Source: Anisodus tanguticus
Taxonomy: Eukaryota; Streptophyta; Magnoliopsida; Solanales; Solanaceae
Direction: 5' to 3'
Assembly (NCBI GenBank): GCA_034509755.1
Contig: CM067539.1
Location: 21,299,001 to 21,363,000 of the forward strand
Length of the DNA stretch: 64,000 nucleotides
Shown: positions 47,501-55,619 of the stretch, piece by piece
How positions within the stretch are numbered: the stretch's first letter is position 1
How the letters are laid out: the number at the start of each line of letters is the position of its first letter
Made by a program: the position numbers and the translations under genes
Notes under the pieces: generated by a model
What the model was told of the DNA's origin: nothing
Seen by the model: the letters and a program-made list of their open reading frames with translations, nothing else
Databases searched by the model: none

Positions 47501-50500
47501 TCTGGTAACAGGTAAAGCCCGAAGGCTGTTCCCATCCCTGTTGGGGGGCATGCCAACCACTCTCCTTTTAACGAACACTTAAGGTGGAAGTGTAGTTGTG
47601 AGCAAGATTCCAGTACTGTACCTGATTTAACGTGCTAGCTGATGCCGCAACCATCATTGTGCCAGCACATGTGTAGCAAAGTCCCATGTAGTCAATGGCA
47701 CTACCACTCCCAAGGATATATCCAGTGCCAGAGGTTGCAACAACAAGCATGCTGAAAACAGTGTAATTTGAGAAAAATGAAGCAGCAAAAATACAGAGCA
47801 GTGACATATTGTGTAGCTTATTTGCTGGCATTCTGAAAAGAAAGAGTCTGAACAATCACAATATGCAATAGATTTAAGCTGTAGTCACCAAAAGTAAAAA
47901 GAACCAAGAAGCTCTAAACCAAGCAAGCCAAGGACTAGTAAGATTTGAAATTTGGAATAGTGCGGGAACTCTTTTTCTCCTGCTAAAATAATTGTCTCAG
48001 AACGTTGAAAGATGAGAACATAGACAGAGCAAAGAAGAACGAGCATCTTGTCTTTCTTTTGCTGCTTCTCAGTTTGTATCTAACCCCTATTTGTTTGTGC
48101 ACTTAATAGGGATCTGAATCTAAATCATTCATATCTCAGCCCAATGAGGGGACATTTGTTTTTATTAAGATTAAGATGTCTGAATTTGAGCATACATCTG
48201 AAAAGTAGATGTTTCTAGCTATGAACACTGAATGATTAAGACTCTCATTTTTTCTGCATTTGAATGCATATAATCAATCTATATTTAAACATAAGAAATA
48301 AGTATATCATTCAAAAAAAAAATATTAACTATAATATCAATTTAATACTAGAGAAATTCTTATAAAGTCACGAATTAGCTCTCTTTATTGTTACCAAATT
48401 TTAAAAAATATCTCATCCAATGATCAGCCATTAAAATGAACATAAGTTCAACTCTCATAACCTTGAAGATGGACTTGCAAAAAACTTCACCATATAAATT
48501 TACTTGCAAGATTTTCATAAATCCTTTTGCTTTTTTTTTTGTTTATAAATATTAGATTTAACATTGAAACAAGAGCCCAAAACTTGCAACGTAACCCATC
48601 GATGTTATCTAGCAGATAAAAGAGAAGAAAACACTGGTACTTGTTATTATCAAAATCAAAGACTCCTACTTTGTTAATCCACTAACATTTGTTAAACCAA
48701 TTTGTCTTGGTTTTAAACTTTTGTTTCTGATGGAAGAAAACTAGTGTCACAAACTCATCCCAAACCTCCTATTTTAGCCACTGGTAAAGAATCGATCAAG
48801 ATTTTTTTTTTGAAACTGGTAACTTAAGAATCGATCAAGATTTGTGGTGTAAGACTCCAAGAAAATTGTGAACCTGACAAACTAATAGGTAAATATTTGT
48901 AAAGAATTTGAAATCTTGTTCAAGACGAAAACATTCGGCTGGCAAGATGAAATAGTTGGAGAAAGAGATGCGTCAACTTCTTTTGCAAAGAGAGGAATCC
49001 GAGAGTCGCTTTTGCGAGAAAATTTTAAAGTCCGAATGATATTAAAACTTAGTTAAATATCTGAGTCAATCAGATCCATTCAAATCTATTAAGAGGTTTT
49101 AAAAGAAAAATAACAAATGCACTTAATGGACTGATAGCTGAATGATTCAAATACATACTCCCATAAAGTGCAAACAAATAGGGCCTAAGTGCAATTTTTT
49201 TCCATCTAAAACCTCTTAATAGGGTCTAAATGAATCTGAATGGATCATATCTCTAACAAAGTTTTAATACCATTCAGATTCTCTTAAACATATGTTTTTG
49301 GCAAAAGAACTTCACATTACGTTATCCTCTTCTGCAGAAAGAACTTCCGCGTTTTGTACTCTCTCCAACTATCAACCAGCCAAATTTGTCCCTCCTGAAC
49401 TGGTAAGATGTCAAAATCTTTACATGTATCTACCTATCTTTAGATTCATGTACAATTGTCGTCTTGGGTCAAATTTAATGTCTTTATTTGACTGAATGCA
49501 ATTGAAAAGAAAAGTCTCAATTAGCTTTGATCAACTTACCAGCAGCAAGCAAATCATGGACGACTAGAAGTTTGAGGGAGGTTCAATGATAAAAATTATA
49601 ACTTGGTTAAGAGAAAAGAAATAACACGACTTTTGCATAGGTTTATGGACTCTGGGTGCAAAAAAGGAAGAGGATTGAGGAGAAGAAATGGAAATAACCA
49701 AGATCTGTCAAGAAGCTATTGAAGGTGGAACTCTCAGAGTATTACAGACAAATTCATTTGGGATATTTCTCATGGTAGAAATTCTCTCTATTGCATAATC
49801 CTGGATCCCTGAATGTAAAATAAAAATATTCATTTAAATCATAAATATTCAAATATTTATCAAATACTGATTTATTTTGTTTAAATTAAGATTTTCTCTA
49901 ATACTTTGTTACTAAAATATTTAATTACTACTTTATTTAAATTGTATAGTATTTATTACGGTTAAATATAGATTAATTATACACATTCAGATGTTGAAAC
50001 AACAAGCGATCTTAATTATTCAGTGTTGAAATCTGGAAAAAGTATCTTAATATTCAAATATATATAGATTCATACATCTTAATCTTAAATAAACAGGACC
50101 TTATAATATGCTTTAAGCTTCTAACTTATACTACTACTAAAACACTAACCCCTTAAAGTAACTAACTCTGCTTGATGAAAAAGTTGTTTCCCTTATTCCT
50201 GTAGGCATCAATAACCTAAGACTAAAATTGGTTTGTCCACTTAGCTCCCTCAGAATTTTGGCCCACATCCCACTATCTCCGACTTTTTTTGTTGTGTTTC
50301 TTAACTTCATTTTGATTATCATTTCACCTCGTATTCGTGCAATGTAAATCAAATACAAACGGGAAAATCTAAAAAAAATGGATATGAATTGAGTGTGTAA
50401 TGATTTCTTGTAGTTTAACAATAGATCTATATCCTGCTCTTCTTTTGCTTCTCACTGTTGGACCCTCTTAATATGTTTTAAGGTTCAAACCGAACCTAGG

Positions 50501-52152
50501 ATCACCCCGAAAACAAAAATTAGACATAAAAAAACGAAGTGTTCTGTTAAAAGGTAACCCTTTATTGGACATTGTAGAGGCTTAGAGTAATTTCTAGACA
50601 AGGACCAAATGTATCGGTCAATGACGTACGCTTATACAGACACAGACAACCTTGAGCACATGTCCAACAACCATTTTTTGGTCATGTTTTAGCAAGACTC
50701 ATTGACCTTCTAAAAGGGTTTTTCCTTCATTATTTATTTTATAGGTTCCTGTTTATCACTGAAACATCAACTAATAACTAATACTTGGACAAATTACCGA
50801 AGTTTTGGGTCTTGACCCCATAAAGTTTTGATTATCCTGCACCAGTCAACTATTTATCAGAACTTATTTCTACACATTGTGACTCATGCTTCATAACCAC
50901 CACAAGAAAAAGAAATAAACACACCAAATGGAAAAGGGAAAATAAAACAACGGGTGCAGGCACTCAATCAAGCAGCTATGTAGTGCCTCTAAATATAAAG
51001 AAACTCTTCACAAAGAAGAGCATAAAAAACACCTAACGTGTATTAAATATTCCCGAAATCAATATCCGTTGATTGCACCTCAACCAACCCACCGAGCAAC
51101 CTACTATAAGGCACAAGCACAGGACACATGGGCTACACTGATTAGGTCTTTTCAAAAAGCACAACCAAACAGGCCCTAACATCCCAATAACTCTATGAAT
51201 TCAATAGATGCATAAGTTAATTTACATGCTCCAATAATTAGGGCCCATTTGGCCGTGGAAAATTTTCAATTGTATTCCAGAATTGTTATAATTTTCTGGA
51301 ATTCGAAAAAATCCAAATACGTGTTTTCACATTTCACTCCAAATCACTCCACAAAAATTCAAATTTTTCTCAAGTTGTATTCATATCCAAACACAGCTCC
51401 AATTTCCAAATAACATTTTTCAACTTTTTTCCAAATACTACTTTTTTTTTCAAATTTCACAATTTTTATGTCCAAACCCGCTTAGATTCAGCTAGTTATG
51501 AGCAAGTACTAAAGAGTTCCATCACAAAATCAACCAATCAACTACACCATCAATCCTCAATAACCATTCATCTCTAATCCGGTCCACATCATTACAAGTA
51601 TAAACAGTTATATTACAACAACAACAACATACCCAATAAAATCCCACAACGTGGGGTCTGGGGGTAGAGGGTCTGGGGAGGGTAGAGTGTACGCAGACCT
51701 TATTCCTAACTTGATAGGTAGAGAGCTGTTTTCGAAAGACCTTCGGCTCAAGAGAAATATAAACAGTTATATTACAACAAAGAAATAATAGTATGTAGCA
51801 ATTCAATAAGAATAAAAGGGGCTAACCTTAAGCGAGCTTTAGAAAGCTCGGAATAACACCGGCCGTAATGCTTAGCCAGGTCGACAACATCCCTACCTTT
51901 CAAAACTGATGCAGCTGAAACAGATGATAGATCCAAAGCTGAAGAACCGGGAGATCCGGTTCGAACCCACTCCGTCGACGAAAATCCCAACTTTACTGAA
52001 CCGGCGGCTTCAGTAGATTCCGATCCGGACCCGGCGGCTGTAGAAGTGGATCTACTAGCAACGCCATGGTGAAGTAAAGGAACACGAAGAATAAATGAGG
52101 AGGATTTGGATGTGAGGAGTTTCGAAGAGAAACCTGCAGAGTTTCTCCACAT
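35539..52152 (-). CDS. COX10: Protohaem IX farnesyltransferase, mitochondrial (COX10), complete, 7 exons
   Basis: Converts haem B to haem O in the inner mitochondrial membrane, the first step of haem A synthesis for cytochrome c oxidase. Exons: 51827-52152, 47622-47751, 47126-47263, 46867-47000, 46132-46257, 45627-45730, 35539-35891. All introns are GT-AG; phases agree, giving 1311 nt and 436 residues. Residues 1 to about 45 (MWRNSAGFSSKLLTSKSS) form a Ser/Arg-rich presequence. The UbiA prenyltransferase core follows, with the first metal/prenyl-binding loop NDAKMNRTKKRPLPSGR, then YTPLKQIHPINTWVGAIVGA, a second loop region YFWQLPHFMALAYLCRKDYA, and hydrophobic helices to ASLLYLPVFMSGLLVHRV. 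The C-terminus PPVAYASVAPFPFLPAPS is typical of plant COX10. Intron 6 is 9735 bp and full of insertions. An hAT derivative sits upstream. Confidence 0.95.
36545..36645 (-). mobile_element. tRNA-derived SINE (minus strand) in COX10 intron 6
   Basis: On the minus strand: GGGTGTGGCTTAGTGGTCAA (box A region), GGGGTTCAAATCTCAATGG (box B) and a terminal A run (T run at 36550-36560 on the plus strand). This is the usual structure of Solanaceae SINEs, here with a very short body after box B. Confidence 0.7.
37160..37535 (-). pseudogene. L1 ORF2 C-terminal zinc-binding domain (zf-RVT), broken
   Basis: Minus-strand reading over two frames gives FSVKSAYLTISNYAHQI, VDWPWKSIWKTNAPTKVLCF, TWLVARQAVLTQERPRRRGF and QLCSRCLFCESNTET. 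This is the reverse-transcriptase zinc-binding region of plant L1 elements, with the CxxC pair intact. About 500 residues of ORF2 that should precede it are missing, replaced by the LTR-element fragment. Confidence 0.85.
37419..38838 (-). pseudogene. Internal frames of the LTR fragment, unrecognised
   Basis: Two long minus-strand frames: 38838-38365 starts within the LTR and reads through the primer site into a Tyr/Gln-rich product (PCPYYYYPPQ, YQGAYQYYQASP, ending MCKLCGTDGKKKA). The second, 38171-37419, is acidic (MDKRLYDATDVVNNADKF) and runs into L1 sequence at its C-terminal end. Neither has gag, protease, integrase or RT motifs. They may be captured host sequence or a private frame of a non-autonomous element. 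The first frame's N-terminal 45 residues are LTR translation, not a real protein start. Confidence 0.4.
37560..39031 (-). mobile_element. Fragment of a non-autonomous LTR retrotransposon inserted in the L1
   Basis: A 309-bp LTR (38723-39031, minus strand TGTAACAATTGAG...CATTACA) is followed after 2 bases by TGGTATCAGAGCC, the classic primer-binding site for initiator tRNA-Met. Downstream internal sequence runs to about 37560 with frames that match no gag or pol I know. No 3' LTR is present. L1 sequence resumes at about 37535 but with a large part of its RT missing, so a deletion removed the element's 3' end together with L1 sequence. Confidence 0.75.
38723..39031 (-). repeat. 5' LTR of the element inserted in the L1
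   Basis: TG...CA ends on the minus strand (start 39031, end 38723), directly before the tRNA-Met primer site at about 38707-38720. The L1 frame (ERLKKVAGKLVDG) is cut exactly at 39032, fixing the outer border. Confidence 0.8.
39032..40661 (-). pseudogene. L1 ORF2: endonuclease and start of reverse transcriptase, broken
   Basis: Starts MKVDIISWNVRGLNDLDKRR (40661), the typical first block of plant L1 endonuclease, followed by IYCLQGTKME (usually LQETK), GVYAPNN, VVCGDFNITRF and SDHWPIQL (the catalytic SDH at about 39965-39985). Next comes the linker AWLKQGDKNTKYF and then the RT fingers region DKAPGPDGFSMGFFHKCWDI, up to FRPISLIGSIYKII and, after a stop, KMLTERLKKVAGKLVDG, where it is cut at 39032. 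Frameshifts lie near 40450, 40270, 39960 and 39720. The RT catalytic YADD motif is missing. Confidence 0.88.
40670..40933 (+). pseudogene. rpoB: Plastid-derived rpoB fragment (NUPT) within the L1
   Basis: A plus-strand open frame of about 88 codons gives LPIGGRGRIIDVRWIQKMSG, SSYNPKTIRVYISQKREIKV, GDKVVGRHGNKGIISKILPR and QDMPYLQDGKSGDMVFNPLE. This is a conserved internal region of the plastid RNA polymerase beta subunit (full protein about 1070 residues). Homology ends sharply at about 40933 (after VPSR) and begins around 40670. Several substitutions against the usual plastid protein (for example QKRGG read as QKMSG) suggest an old nuclear copy. It has no start, stop or promoter of its own and is not a gene. 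Confidence 0.9.
40935..41998 (-). pseudogene. L1 ORF1 remnant
   Basis: Frames 41998-41750 (VQFRVKGPLEKIPSSIENE, MQIWCESPP), 41478-41191 and 41181-40935 (HIFKLSKQFGVEFQEFEGEF) lie in the ORF1 position upstream of the ORF2 endonuclease. No zinc knuckle or RRM motif survives, so the assignment rests on position and orientation inside the bounded L1. Function in intact L1s: RNA-binding chaperone. Confidence 0.6.
42018..42819. other. COX10 intron 6, no recognised element
   Basis: AT-rich intronic DNA upstream of the L1 insertion; no gene or repeat recognised. Confidence 0.5.
42820..43783. mobile_element. Foldback/MULE-like MITE with about 120-bp terminal inverted repeats
   Basis: The first about 125 bases (from GGCTTAATACCTACATAGCC) recur inverted at the end (to GGCTATCTAGGTATTAAGCC), including TCAGTGACCAGATAGACACT. 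The 964-bp body is AT-rich and non-coding. Long terminal repeats and no coding fit a Mutator-like or foldback MITE. No clear target duplication was seen, so the class is not certain. Confidence 0.8.
43784..45626. other. COX10 intron 6, proximal part
   Basis: Mostly featureless AT-rich DNA apart from the LINE tail at 44050-44217. Confidence 0.5.
44050..44217 (+). mobile_element. Probable LINE 3' end with poly(A)
   Basis: The stretch ending TTAATAAAATTATTTACCTTGTC(A)9 has an AATAAA-type signal 15-20 bases before an A run, like 3' ends of plant L1 LINEs or of an mRNA. There is no coding part. The assignment is tentative; a processed transcript tail is the alternative. Confidence 0.45.
48082..49188. 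mobile_element. MITE-like element with CCCTATTTGTTTG inverted ends (COX10 intron 1)
   Basis: Left end CCCCTATTTGTTTGTGCACTTAA, right end AAGTGCAAACAAATAGGGCC (inverted match). Further paired segments lie inside: ATCTGAATCTAAATCATTC near 48112 against GAATGATTCAAATAC near 49140. The hAT-type start is plausible but no clean 8-bp duplication was found. The L1 micro-insertion at 48803-48825 lies inside it. Confidence 0.6.
48787..48843 (-). mobile_element. L1 micro-insertion (about 23 bp) with 16-bp target duplication
   Basis: AAGAATCGATCAAGAT occurs at 48787-48802 and again at 48826-48841. Between them is only a T run plus GAAACTGGTAACTT. On the minus strand this is GTTACCAGTTTC followed by an A tail, identical to the 3' end of the L1 at 36811-42001. 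This is the hallmark of target-primed reverse transcription that stopped after about a dozen template bases. Confidence 0.85.
49189..51240. other. COX10 intron 1, no recognised element
   Basis: AT-rich intronic sequence. Segments near 49200-49260 and 49020-49095 are inverted relatives of each other (TTAATAGGGTCTAAATG / CTATTAAGAGGTTTTA) and belong with the neighbouring MITE-like element or a second nested copy. Confidence 0.45.
51241..51481. mobile_element. Tourist/hAT-like MITE
   Basis: A 241-bp element starting GGGCCCATTTGGCC and ending GTCCAAACCCGC, imperfect inverted ends, flanked on both sides by TTA (51238-51240 and 51482-51484). The 3-bp duplication points to the PIF/Harbinger (Tourist) class. 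Non-coding. Confidence 0.6.
51612..51762 (-). mobile_element. RTE/TS-type 3' tail fragment in COX10 intron 1
   Basis: Inverted tail: (ACA)n, CATACCCAATAAAATCCCAC, AACGTGGGGTCTGG, TAGAGTGTACGCAGACCTTA, GATAGGTAGAGAGCTG and CTTCGGCTCAAG. It is in the same orientation as COX10. A 20-base sequence TATAAACAGTTATATTACAA flanks it on both sides (about 51599-51618 and 51759-51778); this looks like its target duplication. Confidence 0.88.
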
Positions 52153-52370
52153 GGTGACAAGAGTTGAGGGGTCGAATTGACAAACTTTTCAGAGTTTTAG
52201 ACCATACATATACGTCAATGCCTTGTTGTGTATCCTAGAGGATCCTAGTAATCCTTTTGCGAGAGCCAAGATGAGTAATTTTAGACGATACATATATGTC
52301 AATGTCTTCTTGTGTATCCTTGATAGACGATACTAGTAATCCTTTCGCGAGAGCCGAGATGAGTAATTTT

Positions 52371-53845
52371 TAAGGTCGTCCAACGGGGCGGATCCCGGTG
52401 GGACGGGACCCGACAGGAGGGGGAGGTCGGGATCGGTCCTTCGGCGGGATTGGCGGGATTGGCCAACGTTCCGTCCCTCGTCCCGTCGGAAAAGGGGACC
52501 GGTCTTGGCGGGGTCGGGTCGGGATCGATATCTTTTTTTTTGCACTTCATTTTAAAAAATAATATATATATAAACATTTCAATAATTGAACAATATAGTG
52601 TAATAAAAACATCTCAAAGTTGTTTTGTGTCTTTTATATTATTTAATAGAAATATTATTTTTTCTAATATAATTTCAAAATTGTAACTTTGTGGTGTTGA
52701 AAGTTGCAAATCACATAGTAAAATTAGAATTACAAAAATCACATATTTATAAACACATTTTCTAATTTCTTCAAAATGTCTTGTGGTTTTTCGGTTGGAA
52801 TTGGAATTTGTTGGTCAAATTAGTCAATGTCGCTTCCCCCTCAGTCGGATAAGATTTCGTTGTAGTTTTCGTCGTCTTCTTACTAGGGGGAATAGGAGGC
52901 GTTCCAGTTTCAATTTGAGGTGCACTAGTGGGTGTGTCATCTAGATTAGTGGGTGTGTCATCTAGATTGTCTTCTAAATTAAAAGATGGTTGAGTTGCAG
53001 AATATATTATCATCTAAAGGTATATCATTAAAAAAAATCAGTTTCATCTATATGAGTGTAATCAATCAAATCATCCTGTCTAGGAATATGATGACTAGAA
53101 GAAGTACACTGCCATTGTTAACTCTACTAGAAGAATCACCCTTGCCCCTACCCTTAAACATACCTCTTAATTCTTTCATTTTAATTATGCTAATAAATAA
53201 TTAAAGATAATAAAATAAAGTAACAACAATAATTTAAAGAAGGAACGAAGGTACCAAACACCGACGTAACGTCGACTTGTAATCGAGGTTGAAAATTGAA
53301 ATTTTGCTCGATGGATGATCCTCAAGCTAGTTGCCAATTTCAGTCTCATTTTTTTTAACTTTGATATAATTATACAAATGAGCAAATAAAATAAAATATT
53401 TAGTAGGCAATGTAATTATAGATTTGTAGAGAGAGAGATTGTATGAAGATTTGTGAGATAAAATGAAGAGAAAATGATTATTTATATTTGAAAAATGGGT
53501 TAAAGTGTAAATATAGTAACTTAGGGGTTAAAATAAATATTAAGGGGTAGGGGGTTTTATGGGGTGGGGGGCTAAAAATGGTTGTTGCACGACGACCAAA
53601 ATATAAATTGGTCCTTGTGCAACAGTCATTTTTGCAAAGGGGGGTCGGGGTCGGTGCGGGATCGAGGCCGGGTCGGGGGCGGGATCGGGGTCGGGGTGGG
53701 ATCGAGGCCGGGGTGGGGTCGGGGCCGAGGCGGGGCGGGACGAGTCCAGGTCCTGTCCCGATATTGAATCCCCACACCATTGTTTTAGGGGGATCGGGGC
53801 GGGGCGGGACCGAGCCGACCCGGCCCGACCCACTGGCCAGCCCTA
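52371..53845 (-). mobile_element. hAT deletion derivative, copy B (1475 bp)
   Basis: Ends TAAGGTCGTCCAACGGGG and CACTGGCCAGCCCTA match the family termini, and a perfect 8-bp duplication GTAATTTT flanks the element (52363-52370 and 53846-53853). Both ends have the G/C-rich subterminal arrays. Compared with copy C, about 2 kb of the transposase middle is gone: sequence matching copy C up to about 55680 joins directly to sequence matching about 57692 onward, with the junction near 52880. It has the structure of a classic non-autonomous derivative that could be moved by transposase made elsewhere. Confidence 0.92.
52771..53170 (-). pseudogene. Fused N-terminal/C-terminal transposase remnant of copy B
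   Basis: The frame 53013-52771 joins the acidic N-terminal segment (FNLEDNLDDTPTNLDD) to the extreme C-terminal part (YPTEGEATLTNLTNKFQFQP), skipping the BED finger, catalytic core and dimerisation region. It cannot encode an active enzyme. Confidence 0.75.
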
Positions 53846-53930
53846 GTAATTTTAGACGATATATATATGCCTGGTGTATCCTTGATAGACGATACTAATC
53901 CTTTTGCGAGAGCCAAGATGAGTAATTTCA

Positions 53931-54266
53931 GATTTCAAGGGTCTTTAGAAGGAGCTATTTCTATTTGAGCCCCTGAAGTTTTAGAAACTTGTGATTGATA
54001 CACCAAATATTATGTTTATACCGAGCCTTTGGAAATTGACATTTTACTTTTAAAGAAACATGTCATATGACTACTCAGAAAACGTGGGTCACTTGATTCT
54101 ATAGTTCTTTATAAATTTGTTTTTACTTATTTATTTTATTATCAGAGATTTTTTATTTTTATCCGTAGAATATCTAAAAATAATAACATAGATTCGAAAA
54201 GATCACTTTCTTCTATTCAAATTATAACTAATCATAAATCATACAATTATATGTGAAGGTTCATGT
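53931..54266. other. Spacer between COX10 upstream repeat and Copia 3' LTR
   Basis: AT-rich, non-coding; nothing recognised. Confidence 0.5.
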
Positions 54267-54884
54267 TGTATAAAATAAAAAATAAAAAAAATAGGTTAGG
54301 CACACCAAAAAACGATGTTATCTTTAAATGTATTAATTACTCTCTCTCAGGTGTAAAAGATTTAATAAGGAATTAACCTTCTAGGATACAAAACCTATAT
54401 TTTCAGAAATTCGAAAGTTACACTCTAACGAATTTTAGAAGCAGAAATCGCACGTATAAAATATAGACTTTAAAGAAAAAATAAATCTCAATGAATGGGA
54501 ATTTCAGAAGCAGAAATTGTGTTCTGTTTTCTGTAATGTATATTGTATATTCTTTTCTGCAAATCACTGAGTATTTATGAATACTCAATGGTTGCCCCGA
54601 AACGTTGCAACATATTCACGAAGGGATATTTCCGTTGAAGCTACTATTGGTTTTCCTCCATAATGAATGGAAGCTCAAGAGCTTGATCAATATGTCAAAC
54701 CCATTAACTCCTTTTATAGTCACAAGGAAGTTCAAACTTCTTCTCAAACACCAATGTGGTACAAATGACTCTTTACTTAAAAAATATCAATGTGGGACAA
54801 TTGACTATGTGAGACAAATGACAATGTGGGACAAGTGACTCAATTATGATGGAAACACCCATATCTAATGTGGGATATATAACA
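54267..54884 (-). repeat. Copia 3' LTR
   Basis: Minus-strand start TGTTATATATCCCACATTAG (54884), right after the purine tract. The end is proposed at TTATACA (54267). It aligns over most of its length with 62891-63487 (shared TTAGGCACACC, GTTATCTTTAAA, TAATTACTCTCTCTCAGGTG, AACGTTGCAACATATTCACG). Confidence 0.8.
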
Positions 54885-55619
54885 ATCCCTCACTTATTTA
54901 CATGCATAATGAAAATAATAATAAAAATATATATAACGTGTGTTGCACAACGAATAGCTATGAAGTGGATTAGGCCTTTAACTTATGGTTGAATATGAAA
55001 CACTAAGGAATCATATTCTCGTTGCGTATGATTTCTTGCTTCTTTTTAATCTTGGCAGCATCGTTGAATATGGGCCTTATGCTGAATCGCCTTATGCTGA
55101 ATCCTGGATTCACAAGTATTCTAGGATAAGGGTGGCCAACGGGGCGGGGCGCGGCGAGGCGGGGCAAGGCGGGACCCGGCGGGACGGGACCCGAAGGGAC
55201 GGAGGTAGGGCGGGATTGGGTCTCCGGCGGGACTGGCGGACCGGGACCAGCGGGATCCGCCGCTGTCCCGTCCCGTTTCCCGTCGGAAAAGGGGACCGGT
55301 ATTATCGGGTCGGGACGGGACGAGATCAGGTTTTTCCATTTTTTTAGCACTTAATTTAAAAAAATAATATATATAGAAACACCTCAATAATTAAACAAAA
55401 TATCGTAATAAAAACATTCCAAGACTGTTTTTGTGCCTCTTATATTATTTAATAGAAATATAATTTTTTTTTGTAATACAATTGTCAAAATTGCAACTTT
55501 GTGGTGTTGAAAGTTGCAAATAACATAGTAAAATTGCAATTAAAAAATTACTTATTTAAAAACACTTTTTCTAGTTTCTTTATAATTTCTTGTGGTTCTT
55601 CGGTTGAAATTGATATTTG

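Larger units (their letters stand above)
52194..53930. repeat. 88-bp tandem repeat upstream of COX10, split by an hAT insertion
   Basis: Unit: GTAATTTTAGACGATACATA ... CGCGAGAGCCGAGATGA. Copies are 52194-52274 (slightly degenerate), 52275-52362 and 53846-53930 (with short deletions); the hAT element lies at the start of the third. The first copy starts about 40 bases upstream of the COX10 ATG (52152), so the array occupies the place of the 5' UTR or core promoter. Any regulatory role is inference. Confidence 0.85.

Noticed and set aside
53578..53845. CpG island or promoter
   Set aside because: The G/C-rich block lies inside a transposon end and is repeated at every copy, so base composition is explained by the element.
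53540..53898. Gly/Arg- and Pro/Arg-rich frames at hAT ends (also 1909-2149, 52299-52577, 55003-55387, 58339-58621)
   Set aside because: Low-complexity translations of the G/C-rich subterminal arrays on both strands; no codon structure.
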